A stretch of DNA of 64,000 nucleotides from Zygnema cylindricum (GCA_037447655.1 JBBHKE010003371.1:62001-126000), one strand, 5' to 3'. Counted from the first letter of the stretch, positions 23,232 to 34,860 are shown. The notes: generated by a model from the letters alone, not told the origin. A program made the numbers and translations.

Positions 23232-23738
23232 TACGGTTTAACTTACGCGGTACGGCGCTAAGTTTCAGAACAAAACGACAGAAAAACCCTTAGTTTGGAA
23301 CATAGATACATACCCTAACGTGCATTCATTTTCTCGTTTGTACAAAGATTGGCCAATCAAGCTCACGGTAGTAGTATTGATGACGTCATGAATGCTTAAT
23401 TTTGAAGTTTTACATCAAGTAGAAACTTACAAAAGACAGGCGAAAAAGTACACCACTACGTCACCATCTACATCCGCCAGCCGCCGAAACAAAAAACATG
23501 TACGGAAAAAAAGGACGACCGTTAGACGTGGTCCTGAATTCTGTTAATTGTACGACACTCGGTTAGTACGATCGCTCGGATTGGTTCATTCTTTTGCGAC
23601 GATTGCATCTGAAGGATCTGTAAGGAGACGGTGTGCTAAAATCAAAACCCTAATTCACCTACTTAATCGTTTTCTGAGAAAAAAACTGCCACGTGTCTTC
23701 CTCTAGAAACCTCGTAACGTGGCGAGTGATCAGCCGTC

Positions 23739-24065
23739 ATGGCTCAAACGATCATGATGACTCTGATATTGATTTTTCTGTTCCACGTGGCACCCTCGTA
23801 CGGAGTAACCATGGCGTCACGTGACAGTAAGTTCCACAGCTCTCTGCTCAACCTTTCTCCGCCACTTCGATCTTCGTGTCTGCCTTCGCACGTGCGAAAT
23901 ATCGCTCTCATTGGCTCCGGTGAGGCTTCTGACGTCATTCATTGCTGCTGCAGAGAAAGCACTGCAGGCGGTGAAGGCGGCCGTCAAGAACAAGGGGCGA
24001 TTTCCGGAGATCAAATGTAATGAAACCAGTTTCAAGTGCGATAAATCCGGTCGCGTGACAGAATT
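23739..24065 (+). CDS. First exon of the right LRR gene
   Basis: It starts MAQTIMMTLILIFLFHV, the same signal peptide as the left gene with a few substitutions, and ends CDKSGRVTEL with the donor GTGAGT in phase 2. Relative to the left exon it has one additional base near 23919, so the signal-peptide half and the ALQAVKAAVKN cap half are in different frames unless a 34-nt intron is removed. Confidence 0.65.
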
Positions 24066-24359
24066 GTGAGTGATTATTATCGCTGCGTGCACTCTCTGCT
24101 GCTTTCAATGCGAACAGGATTCCGCACTAAACATCGCACTTAATTTTTACTCGGATGTTGAGACTGTCTGTACTGTCTGCTGCGATCAGTACGCACTAAA
24201 AATTGCGTTTAATTTTAGTTCCGTAGGCCGCCTAAATCCTCTGCTGCCATGAGATCCGCACTGAAAGTCGCACTGAAAAATGTTGGTCACAGGCTGCCTG
24301 GATTTCCTGCTGAGATGCTCTTTGCGATGCTTGGGCGCTGTCGAGGCTTGCAACAGGGG

Positions 24360-24400
24360 TGGAAGGGGGAGGGAGGGGGGGGGGGGGGGGGGGGGAAGGG
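24360..24400. repeat. Poly(G) tract
   Basis: A run of more than 20 G within the first intron of the right gene. The left partner is a purine-rich GGGAGGGGGAAGG-like stretch (minus strand near 20040-20075). Confidence 0.85.
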
Positions 24401-24449
24401 CGTTTAGAATGATGGATCATATTCGATTTTCGATGGGTGGGGGGTGCAG

Positions 24450-24521
24450 ATATTTCTACGACTTGGATCTGAAGGGGACAATAGCGCCGGAGATTGGCAA
24501 CCTCACACGATTGAAGATCTT
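24450..24521 (+). CDS. LRR exon (right R1)
   Basis: 72 nt, phase 2, acceptor GCAG and donor GTGAGT. It reads YFYDLDLKGTIAPEIGNLTR then LKIL. Partner: 19902-19973, differing in several codons. Confidence 0.85.
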
Positions 24522-24529
24522 GTGAGTGA

Positions 24530-25975
24530 ACACTGGGAGGCGAGATGCATCTCAAACGCAAATAAAATAAGAAAAGGAAAAAGACTAAAAACTACTTTTG
24601 ATAAAAATTCTATACGATGTAAATCTCATGTGAAAGTTTCTTTTCTTCCTTTCCTTTTGTTGTCAAAATGGAGGAGGGGGCTGAAGAGGGGGGATATTGT
24701 TGTGTGTGAATGCTAGGTTGGCAGATGCATCTCTTTGGAAAAAAAAAAATGAATTAATCAATTAGTGCAATGACGAAAAAGTAGCACATTGTAAGTCACA
24801 TTTCACATTTTTTTTTGCAATCTTCTGTTACTGTCGCTTGGATAGCGGAAACTGCGGTCGTGGACGAGGGTTTTTTTTTTTATTAGCTTTTGCATCCCAT
24901 TTTTATGTTAAGAAAAGATAAACGTTTAAGCTTTCCCTGCTTTGAATAACCACCATAAAGTGTCCATTTGATTTGATAAACCATGCACAATTCGCAAAAC
25001 TTTCAGTTATCTTTATGGAATTTGCCTCTACATTATCAATGGACAAAAGATAAAGTAAAAAAAGGCTTGTTAGAGGCTGTTTGAGAAAGAGGCCTTAACA
25101 AACGATTTAGAACCAAATCAAAAGAATTTTAAATTTTTGACTTTTACATCATCTTTTCCCCTTCAATATCTTCCCTCGCCTCCTCATCCCCATCTTATCA
25201 TGTCGTTTCCCTCCTTGCCCTTCTCCTCCCCTCACTGTAGACTCTTCGATTCTCTCCTCCCTCTTTCGAACTAAGTGATTAGAGAGCAAGGTAAAAAAAT
25301 GCTACTATTTTGAAAGTAACTATTGAATTAGGCACCACATTTTCTACATGTTCGATAAATATTTCTATTTGAATTAACGAATGGAAAACTTGCACATCTT
25401 TTTCTTTGATCAAAGTTTTCACGCCAAATTTCATGGCACTAGTATTGCAAACGATCAAGTTAGTAAAAGTTGACTTCTCGGGTTTCGCAAATACATGTTT
25501 CGGCCCACAAATATCGAAGAAGAAATTTCGACGTGTTTTATCGTTCTTTTAAAAAATTGATGACTGCGGATTTTAGTCATAAGGATTTTGGTGTTTTTAT
25601 TCTTTGGGAATGGGAAATTACGGACAAAATATAGATTTTGTTTATTTTTTAGGGTCGAATAGTTTTCATATTGCCAATTTCAATGGCGATTATTTAACTT
25701 CGAAATATTTGAATAGAAATGCAATTACTTTAGTTGAATCATTGTGCAAGAAACCTGTGTATTGGAGGTCTAGTGACATTATGCAAATGATTAAATTTCA
25801 ACCCATATTTGAACTAAAGAGTAACAAATCTGCAATGTCCTCAATTACAAGACTAGTAGGAATAATTTTTTTATTTTACTCCAAGTAAATGTTCACCACC
25901 AATTAGATCAATGAGAAAAAAAAAATCCATACTAACATAAGGGCTTTCTTTGGGGGTGGTGGGAATGTTGGTTGT
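24530..25975. other. Intron, no recognised gene
   Basis: Inverted match to 18.04-19.9 kb. An open stretch at 25604-25888 is AT-rich, and its frame is not kept in the left copy, so I do not call it a gene. Confidence 0.5.
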
Positions 25976-25980
25976 CATAG

Positions 25981-26052
25981 ATTTATGTATGGCAACAGTT
26001 TCACTGGGAATATTCCACAGTCCATCGGTCAATTGACATCCCTCGAATTCTT
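25981..26052 (+). CDS. LRR exon (right R2)
   Basis: 72 nt, phase 2, acceptor CATAG and donor GTAAG. It reads FMYGNSFTGNIPQSIGQLTS then LEFL, a canonical plant-type repeat. Confidence 0.9.
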
Positions 26053-26283
26053 GTAAGATTGAATAACGAGCAAAGGTTATTGTTTTTTGGTTAATGACCT
26101 ATGAATAGGCTTGAATGTTGGATGAAGGATTAAGGGATATTTTTAGCAATTCATGTATGTTGGTGCATTTTTTATATTGCACAATAATATTCTTTACTTA
26201 ATGAGTTTTCTTTGAAAAATACAATGCACGCCCATAAATATTTAATTTGATTAAGAAACCTTAACGCAACATAAACCTATTAC

Positions 26284-26453
26284 ATAGCTTATCATATGCT
26301 TACTATAGCTGGAAGGCGTTGGTTGAACAAAGTCGAAAGGCCTTGGAAAATCAATTTGAAAAGGGCATTATAGATATGGCCAAATCTGTTTTTGAAAAAT
26401 CTGTTCAATTCAAATTTAAGAGTAAGGATTCGATAGACAACGCAGTAGAAAGG
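26284..26453 (+). CDS. Possible exon of unknown protein
   Basis: An open plus-strand frame reads SWKALVEQSRKALENQFEKG and continues as MAKSVFEKSVQFKFKSKDSI, ending AVER at a GTAAAA that could be a donor. A second coding-like patch, WITFEFAMNFGKTLQKNEEG, follows at about 26575-26690. No family recognised. It lies in the right arm where the left arm has no match. It could be a transposon-captured or transposon-encoded piece. Confidence 0.25.
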
Positions 26454-27023
26454 TAAAATATTTTGATAGAGAATTAACGAGCCCTAGATAGATGATAGAA
26501 GAGAATTGAAAGGTCAAGTGATCCTTCATAACTTCTAGTTTTTCCATTTGAGAAAAATCTTGCAAGCTAGAAAGTGGATTACTTTTGAGTTTGCTATGAA
26601 TTTTGGAAAGACTTTACAAAAGAATGAAGAAGGAATAATTTGCGAATTCAACTCGGAAAATGTTAAGCACATATGACACTTTGACGTTAAATTTACTCCG
26701 TGGGAGAGCAAGCGTTACGGGGACACTAATAGGTCGTGGTGGAGAAATGTATAGCAGTAGATAACATGGCAGCTGACAAAAGTATGAAGGAAGTAAATAT
26801 GGAAAAGGGAAAAAGGTAAAAAAGACAAAAGTGTTTTTCTTGATTGTATTGAAAAGTATAGAGCAGTCATTTAAGTAGAATAGAAAAAGTCACGAGTGTG
26901 ACTTTTCAAGATCTAGAGAGCCTATGTGACTCGAGATTGTCACTTGACTCATTTGCCGAAATGGCAAATTGAGATCCATAGTTATCATTAAAGGCTAAGG
27001 ATCAGATCTACTTCAGAGAGCTA

Positions 27024-27104
27024 TAGAAGCTATAGCTATAGGAGCTGCTGTAGAAGCTATAGCTATAGGAGCTGCTGTAGAAGCTATAGCTATAGGAGCT
27101 ACAT
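27024..27104. repeat. 27-bp minisatellite in the copia 3' LTR
   Basis: About three direct copies beginning at 27024, 27051 and 27078, each built on AGCTATAGCTATAGGAGC. It lies in the U3-like part of the LTR, so copy number could affect promoter activity (inference). Confidence 0.85.
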
Positions 27105-27335
27105 TATGGGCTCCTAAGAAGTTAAAGAGCAGCAAACAGAAATAGAAATCAGAAACATAAAACTGAAACTAAAACAAAAACTGAATACATAAAACTGAGC
27201 TAAGTAAATATCATAGGCTAAAATGCTCTAACTAGCTAGATAACGTGAAATGGAAACCAGTTTGCGTTATAAACAAAGGTAGAGCTAGCTTGAAGATTCT
27301 AAAAAAATAATAAAGTTCACAGCCCCCCCTCTTGG

Positions 27336-28081
27336 TTATAATCGAAGGCCGGAGGATAACACCCCCCCCTCTGGGTCATAATTGAAGGCCGGAGGAGGAC
27401 AGATGAAGTTTGAACTGAGGTCGGTCAAGAGCTTTTGTGAGGAAGTCGGCAAGCTGCTTGGAGCTTTTGTGAGGAAGTCAGCAAGCTGCTTGGAAGTGGG
27501 ACAGTAGGTGAACTTGACGCCAGCAACAATGGCGTCACGAGTGAAGTGAAATTGAATGTCAATGTGCTTCGTCCGCCGATGGTGGATTCGGTTTCCCATG
27601 AGAGCAAGGGAACCTTAGGAGTCGCTAAAGATGACAGTGGCGGAGGGTTGTGGAAGTTAAATATTAGAAAGGAGACAACGTATCCAAATCGCCTCTTTGG
27701 TTGTATGAGTGGCAACCATGTATTCTAATTCGGTGGGGGAACGGTTGGTCGCTTTTAGGAAGCCCAAGAAATGAGAGCGCCATAAAAGGAGAAACATATA
27801 CTAGTTGTTGAGCGTCCAGAGTCCAAATCTCCCCTCCAGTTCGCATCACAAAAAACCAAACGGCTCAAGGGAAGATGATTTGGTGAAGGTGAGCTTGAGG
27901 GATTTTGTCCCTTGAAGGTAACGTACAACCCTTTTGGTATCAAATAGGTGACTCGGCGGCTACTGGTAAGTCCTGCTACGTCTAGACGTAGACGTGTTCC
28001 TGTAATATCATGTGTTTTTGTAATAGCATACATGAGACTCCCAACAATAAAATGATACAACTCATGTTCTTGTAATTGCAT
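27336..28081 (-). pseudogene. copia RNase H domain
   Basis: Recognisable pieces in different frames: FCDANWRGDLDSGRSTTSIC, then a degenerate tEYMvAt equivalent, then RTKHIDIQFHFTRD and TSKQLADFLTKA. These are the standard copia RNase H landmarks DADWAGD, EAEY, KHIDI.YHFIR and LADxLTK. At least three frame changes. Confidence 0.85.
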
Positions 28082-28241
28082 ACATCAGACTCCCAACAAT
28101 ATATCGTTACAGCTCATGGCTTTCTCCAGGAACAGGCCCATCGGAGTTTTTGATTATTTTGACATTGGGGTCTAAGGGAGTGGAAATTGGATTGCAATCT
28201 GATATAGAAATTATGGTGAGGATGTCATTGATATATCTTTC

Positions 28242-28661
28242 CTAAGATAGATATAGGATTTTGGAGGTTCGGTCACATCCGACAAAGAAACCAAGACAGT
28301 ATTCGACTTCTAAGTCAGTCATGGAGAAGTGGAGATTGAGCATGGTTTTTACTAGATGAATGAGGGGAAAGGAGGGACAAACTAGAAGAAGATCATCGAC
28401 ATAGATAACTAAAATGACTACAGACTCGTTATTACCACGTAGGAAAAGACCAAAATCTACATCAAGCTTTTTGAAGACCTCTTTGAGAAGAACTGCCTCC
28501 AAGTGTTTATTCGAAACATGAGGTGCCTGTTTTAGGCCGCAAAGAAATTTGGGAAAGCGGCGGACGAGGTGCTGAGTGCTTGGCGTAATATATCCTTCCG
28601 ATTGATAGATAAAAATTTCTTCACTTAATGTGCCATAGAGGAAAGCTGTCCGTAGATCCAT
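28242..28661 (-). pseudogene. copia reverse transcriptase fragment
   Basis: Open for 139 codons: DLRTAFLYGTLSEEIFIYQS, LCGLKQAPH, and the catalytic-site motif VILVIYVDDLLLV with the YVDD box intact. The DVKTAFLNG-type first aspartate is also kept (DLRTAFLYG). Upstream sequence is disrupted by tandem copies of the same segment. Confidence 0.9.
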
Positions 28662-29700
28662 GTGATGAACGTGCCAGTCACGAGTAGCAGCGAGGGAAAG
28701 GAGTATCCGAATTGAGGTGAGAATTGTTCTAAGGAGTATCCGAATGGAGGTGAGAATTGATAGAACAAAGAGACAGATTGAGAGGGCGAAAGAGAGGAAA
28801 CGTAAGAGGCGAGAATGAAAGAAAAGGTAAATTGACAGGGGAAAAGGAGAGGGAGAGGTGCTTGTTTAAGGCCATAAAGAGATTTGAGAAATCGGCAGAC
28901 GAGATGCTAGGCGCAATTTATCCTTTTATCCTTCCGATTGACGGATAAATATTTCTTCACTAAATGTGCCGTAGAGGAAAGTTGTTCGTAGATCCATGTG
29001 ATAGACGTGCAGATCCATGTGATGGACGTGCCAGTCACGGGCAGCAGCGTGGGAAAAGAGTATCTGAATGGAGGTGAGAATTGATAGAACATAGAGAGGC
29101 AGATTGAGAGTGAGATAGAGAGGAAATGTGATAGATGAGAATGAGAGGAGGTAAATTGAGAGAGAGAAAAAACGAGGGAGATAGAGGGATTAACGGGTAC
29201 AGAGATTTGAGAAATTGATAGACGAGGTGCTCGGTACCCGGCGCAATATATCCATATCCTTCCGATTGACGGATAAATAATTCGTGGATAAATATTTCTT
29301 CACTTAATGTGCCGTAGAGTAAAGGTATCTGTAGGCAGCAGTAAGGGAAAGGAGTATCCAAATTGAGGTGAGAATTGATAGAACAGAGAGAGGCAGATTG
29401 AGAGTGTAAAAAGAGGAAATGTGAAAGGCGAGAATGAGAGGAAGAGGCGAATTGAGAGGGAGAAGTGGAGGGAGATGGAGAGGGAACGAAAGAGGGAGAG
29501 TGAGAGAGACGGAATGGGAGAGAGATTTGAGAGGAAGAAAAAGAAGAAGAGGCAAATAGAGAGACAAATTGAGAAGGAGATTAAGAGCATGAGGAAACGG
29601 GAGAGGAGTTACCGAATGAAGGTGAATTTGGCCACAGGGACGTATGTCTCTTTGAAATCAACCCCCTCCTTTTGTAAGAATCCTTTAGCGACAAAGCGAG
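28640..29700. repeat. Tandem copies of a reverse-transcriptase segment with purine-rich fill
   Basis: A segment containing GTAGATCCATGTGAT and AGGTGAGAATTGATAGAACA recurs near 28650-28830, 28985-29160 and 29310-29420, alternating with GAGAGG-rich sequence. It interrupts the copia coding region. Confidence 0.75.
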
Positions 29701-30399
29701 CTTTATAGTTGTTTAGGGATCCATCAGATTTAGTTTTGATGTGGAAAACCCACTTCAATCCGATGACCTTTCGACCTTGTGAAAGGAAAGTGAGTTCCCA
29801 CGTGCCATTTCTTTGTAATGAGGCGAATTCTAGATTTGTTGCTACTTTCTATGAGGTATGTTGGCTGTGCCTTTTCTTTCTCGAAGCTGACGAGCTTGAG
29901 TTCCTTCACTCTTTCGAATGGATAGGGTAGAAGCAACACTTGTAGATTTAAAATTGGCATTTGGAATACATACTGTGGATTTCTTTATCGAAGCTGATGA
30001 GCCGAAGATCTTTCACTCTTTTGGATGGATTGAGTAGGGGCAGCACTTGTAGACTTAAAATTGGCATTTGGAATATTATATTGTGGATCATGTGGATCGT
30101 AAGGATTGACTGAGGAGAGGAAATATGGGTTTGAGATTGTGTAAGGGAGTGGGGAAAAAGAGGATGATGAGTGTATTTTTGAAGTGGTTCTAAAGAGTGT
30201 AGGAGGGATGAGCAAAGATCAATTGCAGAGTGAAGAAAGATTTGCCGAATGGGGAGGAATGGTAGGGGAAATGATGGAAAACAGGATGAAAGATGTTCCG
30301 GCTAGGCAAGAAGAGGACGGGAAGGGGAAGTGTTCACAAGTTTGAGAAAGAGAGGTGTTTCATTAAAGTTGACATCAATGCCAAGGACGAAGCGATGTT

Positions 30400-31230
30400 T
30401 TGCTAGGGAGCCAGATTCGATATGCTTTTGATTCAGTGGCAAAATTGACCAAAACGCCCAATTTGGCTCGGCTGTTCCATTTGCCAGTTGGAGTAAGATT
30501 TTTCACACTAACGATACAACCAAGTATACGAAGATGTGAGACAGTGGATTTGACGCCTGCCCAAGCTTCAAAAGGGTTTTTTCCAAGAAAGACGAAGGTT
30601 GGGGAAAGGTTACGTAATTCTCTTCGGAATGGTTTTTTCGGGAAAGGCTAAGGTTGGGGAAAGGTTACGTAAGTAATTGGCATTGGTGACGGATTCTACC
30701 CAAAAAATTGTCGATAGAGCAAAAGAATGAACCTAAAAATTTTCCGCATGGCAACAAAATGTAACATGGATCTTGCCATGTTCACACATACATGATTCTA
30801 CCTTGCGAAAATTCTATTTTCTTGTGGCGTATGTGCGCTCGCCGGTTGATGAATAATTTCATGAGTTCTTAGAAATTGCGAGAAAACAGTGGAGAAGTAC
30901 TCTTCCCTATTGTCGGTTCAGAGACATTTGATACGGCAATCAAGAGAGTTTCTTGACAAAGGACTAATATTCTTGAAACTTTTGGAACATGTTAGATTTA
31001 TGGCGAAGAAAGAAAAGATGACAAAAACGCATGGCGTCATCAATGAAAGTAACGAAAGATAGGGCGCTAGTGTGGTTTGGTACAAACATTGGACCACAAA
31101 GATCGAAGTGGACCAATGTGAGGGTGGCGTCACATTTTAAAGTGGAAGATGGAAAAGACAGACGCGTTAATTTTCCTTGGACGCATCCAAAACAAAATGG
31201 TAGATTTTTGGGTGAAATGGATTGAGGCTG
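30400..31230 (-). pseudogene. copia integrase remnant
   Basis: The minus-strand frame contains HFDLCGPMFVPNHTSALSFV followed by FIDDAMRF, corresponding to the copia integrase core. A degenerate ERTY..RK.NFRKVE corresponds to the usual AERKNRTL.E region. Multiple stops. Confidence 0.7.
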
Positions 31231-31462
31231 TTGACTAGGCCCTTGCTTAATGCTTGTAGACTAGAGGCGAAAAGATAGCCATATCAGATATGCCATCTTA
31301 GGAATGAATGAGGCGATTGTGATGCAACATATGGCCGATCCAACGGATTGAAAATGAGACAAGACATAGATAGATCCGAATTTGTTGCTAAGCCCCACTT
31401 GAGCTTGGGTAGACGAAAAAAACGCAACAATGGTTGTAAAAAAAACAGGTTTGGCGCCTTGA

Positions 31463-31819
31463 TTAAGGGCGGCGCCAACGGAGAAAAGATTGTTGCCCTA
31501 CAGAGAAAATATTATTTTTCAGTGTAGGAACAAATAGGACATGATAAAGGGTTATTGGTGATGTCACGTTTAGACGACCAATAGTGGAGATCTGGCCGAT
31601 ATGGGTGGCCGTCAAGGCCGCATTGCTACCAAATAATATTGTCATGGGAGAATGAAGCGTCGATATAGATGTTAACCAATCGGAGCGTGAGGATGGATGA
31701 TCGGACGCTCCAAAGTCTACGATCCAAAAGCCGTTTGGTATAAGTGGGCCAGTCACCGCGGATATGATAACAACGAATCTATAATCACGCTGGGTCGGGT
31801 GATATAGAACATGCGGCAA
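31463..31819 (-). pseudogene. copia aspartic protease domain
   Basis: Contains FWIVDFGASDHPSS, the copia protease active site. The usual DSGASxH reads DFGASDH, so the Ser of the DSG triad is replaced by Phe and the enzyme is probably inactive. It continues with the expected LYHVLFVPTLKNNIFSVGQ. Confidence 0.85.
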
Positions 31820-32064
31820 TTGTCCAGCGACAGTTGGAGTGGAACCATAAGGAAAAACATTGTACCGTTGGACGATGGGCGACGGTTGAGTTTATTCGCG
31901 AAAAGAAGCATATTCGTATCTAGGTGAATGGGAATAGGCGAAAGGATTTGTCGGCGCGAGATATTCAAAGACAATCGGTTGAATCACTTCGGCGGTAGAG
32001 GCGTGACCATGATAATTGTCGCGGCCACCTTGGCGGCCACACCCACCTATACGACCAACACGTG

Positions 32065-32240
32065 TTTGACAATCTTGCTTACGTTTTAGTGCAAGGCAAT
32101 TGTTCACGTGGTCAAGTTTGGGACAACAGCAATAAGAGGAGATCGCACCTCTTTGACAATCTTGCTTATGTTTGAGTGCAATGCAATTGTTGGTGTGGTC
32201 AAGTTCGGGACAACAACAATTAGAGAAGATCTTAGATGGC
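32065..32240 (-). repeat. 87-bp duplication of the gag zinc-knuckle region
   Basis: TTTGACAATCTTGCTTA recurs at 32065 and 32152, a period of 87 bp or exactly 29 codons. Each copy encodes a CCCPxLDHxNNC-like motif (minus strand), a zinc knuckle with its first Cys displaced. In-frame duplication of a nucleic-acid-binding motif. Confidence 0.75.
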
Positions 32241-32715
32241 TAAATGGACGGATGATAGGTCGCCAAGGTGACACCAAGAGACACGTTTTGTTTGGTCTCT
32301 TCATTTAAAAGACTAGTGTTGAGAGACAGAATATTGATAACGACAAAAGAGTTGTCGATGGATGAAGTGAAAGGTGGCGTAGGAAGGTGGCAGTCCTCCA
32401 AAAATCGTTGTAATAATATCTTCATCAGATACTCTCAAGCTAATGCGAAAAGATCGCCGTAATAATATTTTCATCAGATACTGTAGAGTTGATGCTTTGC
32501 TTCACACGTGACAGGGAATAGATTTGAAATTTTGAATGTATTGTAGGATACTCTAAAAGCAAAGTTTTTGAGAAGAGGGAAATTGCCGACGTAATAGACT
32601 AGGATAAGATTGGTTATTGTACGCACTAGTAATTTTTAGGCGTCGTGGTCAACAATTTTCAAGCGTCGTGGTCAACAATTTTCAAACTTCGTGAGCAAAA
32701 CTGTTATTGTGAAAC

Positions 32716-33035
32716 AATTGCTGGTACTAAAGAGGATGAGGATGCAAGTGTAGTCATCTCAGAATATAAACAAACAAGAAGTTTTCAAAAAAAATTGTAT
32801 TAAAAAATTCAACTTCAATAGTTGATAATTCACAAATCAAAGACATAATAACTTTGCAAATCTACTACAATGTAGATAACAAAAGGAAAAACACACACAC
32901 AAAATTACAAGTAATTAGATTTGTGAGATATTCGCAAATAAAATAACCAAAAATAGAATACATAGTTTTTTAAACAAATTGTTCCTAAATGTAGAAATGC
33001 CTAAGTCCTACTCATATGCACTGAAGCTTCACAAT
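32716..33035. repeat. Direct repeat with 33575-34000
   Basis: Shared blocks include AATAGTTGATAATTCACAAA, GCAAATCTACTACAATGTAG, TTGTGAGATATTC and GCCTAAGTCCTACTCATA, in the same order with indels. The 33575-34000 copy has an additional internal duplication of the ATCTACTACAAT part. Confidence 0.8.
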
Positions 33036-33359
33036 TAATCGTACGGAGGCATACGAGCCGTACAACTATCTACTTGACACACCTAACACTATGCGTATCC
33101 CCAGATATACCAGGTATCTCATATTCAATACACACTACGCTAATTAACTAATTTGCTTAAGGACAGACGTCTAACCTATAAATACATACACCGACATTGC
33201 AATTCTGTGTCCTCCATTGGACTACAAAATTTATGATGCCTCTAGGTAGTTTTTAACTAACCCACTTTTAACCACCACCACTGCTGCCCAAGCAGACAAG
33301 TTGACAATCTGACTGTACCCTTGTGCAGTCTCGACTCCCGTGAGTCCGTAGCAAAATGA

Positions 33360-34860
33360 ATCATTGAAAACGGCCAACCAGCCGATTAGTTATGATGTGG
33401 CAAAGATGCCAATTTATACAAACTCTCAAAGAGAGAGGTAACTGTCTACTGAAAATTGTTACAAGATTAAGAAGCTTCACTTGTACAAAGTAAGACATGA
33501 GAAGATCTGCCGAATACAAATATTCTCTCCCATCAAAATTTGGTATTCGTGAAGAAGTGCCCGTGACTTGTTGTTCAGAGATAACTGCTGGTACTGAAAA
33601 AGATGAGGCTGAGTTTGCAGGTGTAGTCATCCCAGAATAAAAACATGTAAGAAGCTTAAACAAAAACCAGACTGAAAATAGCAATTTCAATAGTTGATAA
33701 TTCACAAATCATTCAATAGCTGATAATTCACAAATCAGAGGCAGAACAACTATGCAAATCTACTACAATGTAGATTTTAACAGAAAGAACACAAATACAA
33801 AATTATGCAAATCTACTACAATATAGGTATTAACAGAAAGAACACATATACAAAATTAAAGGTAATTCTTCTCACAGTTTTGTGAGATATTCACAGATGA
33901 AATTACCAAAAATATCATACACATTTGTTGATACAAATTGTTCCTAACTCCAAAAATGCCTAAGTCCTACTCATATACACTGAAGCTTCACTACTGATTG
34001 TGTTATTTAGTGCAAGTGGTGCAGTTGTCTTATTTAGTGCAAGTACTTCTTTTTCAGTTGCCTCGGAAAAATTGAGTACCTCCTCATATTTTTGTCGTTT
34101 CCTTAGTGAAAGTCAATGTTTTTGCAGGTTTTCGATATTTTAACTTTCGGATAAGCCATTTTGATTGAAATGTTTCTATTGTAAATGCTTAAGATACTCT
34201 GGGCATCTTCTGTACCCATGCCCTTTCTCATTACAATAATAACAAATGTCAAGTTTACGAGGATACTGATTCTGAAAATTCTGAAATTGCAATGGTCTAA
34301 AGGTTTGTGTGTTAAAAGCTTTAGCCAGTTCAGTAACTTTAAAATATTCTTAATTAAACTCTTCATGTAAGACATACTGAACTGTTATGCTAGATTCCAA
34401 TCAGTGGTAGTTCTTTTAAATTTTCTGAGGCTCCTTTAATATTCTGTAGGAAGCATTCTTATTATTAACAAAACTTGATGATCATGAGGAAATGTCCCAC
34501 CTAAACACGCATTTTCTTCAAGTATTCTTAGGCCATAACAATACTCAGCTATAGTACGGCTAAAGTACTCATACTCCAAAATTTTACCAGCCGTAATCAT
34601 CTTGTACTGAATATTAGATTTTGTGTGCATATCTTTTAAAGAGTTCCATATTTATGACCCCTTTTTCATTTGAATATGCGCCATCGCAAGCTCCTTCAAA
34701 ATAAGCATTTTGATGGTGTGAAGACATTGATTTTTTTTCTTTTTCAAGATGGCGTCTGGTTCAACCTGAGATCCATCCACAACGTCTATAAGATTCGAAT
34801 TAAGAGAATATAACCCGACCACATTTGCAGAATAGATATAGTCCATGCCATGGAAGACAA
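33360..34860 (-). mobile_element. Second copia gag fragment with zinc knuckle
   Basis: Minus-strand pieces in several frames: WNSLKDMHTKSNIQ, then SRTIAEYCYG and HDHQVLLIIRMLPTEY (gag core of UBN2 type), then an intact CCHC knuckle CYYCNEKGHGYRRC (34203-34244), then IPNFDGREY near 33540. The order is partly scrambled and interrupted by the direct repeats noted above, so it is a composite of broken copies. It is a different lineage from the neighbouring copia element, which has its own degenerate knuckle. Confidence 0.75.

Larger units (their letters stand above)
20733..23738. promoter_or_regulatory. Shared divergent (bidirectional) intergenic region
   Basis: Two head-to-head starts face away from each other across 3.0 kb, and the sequence is itself palindromic outside the central spacer. 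A CACGTG G-box lies 44-49 bases upstream of each ATG (20776-20781 and 23690-23695). A perfect TGACGTCA, the site type bound by bZIP factors in plants, is kept on both sides (21842-21849 and 23381-23388). Function as a promoter is inferred. Confidence 0.6.
26850..32520 (-). mobile_element. Large degenerate Ty1/copia retrotransposon
   Basis: Minus strand, in order: degenerate gag zinc-knuckle region (32065-32240), aspartic protease (31540-31819), integrase (about 30400-31230), reverse transcriptase (28242-28661 plus duplicated pieces), RNase H (27336-28081), polypurine tract (27322-27331) and a 3' LTR starting TGTGAAC (down from 27321). Gene order gag-PR-INT-RT-RH defines copia. Frameshifts and stops occur throughout, and no matching 5' LTR was found. 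It occupies an intron of the right LRR gene. Confidence 0.85.

Noticed and set aside
20394-24100. Palindrome as an assembly fold-back artefact
   Set aside because: The arms differ by many substitutions, a one-base frameshift, a MITE with its own target-site duplication, and different transposons. A fold-back would be nearly identical.
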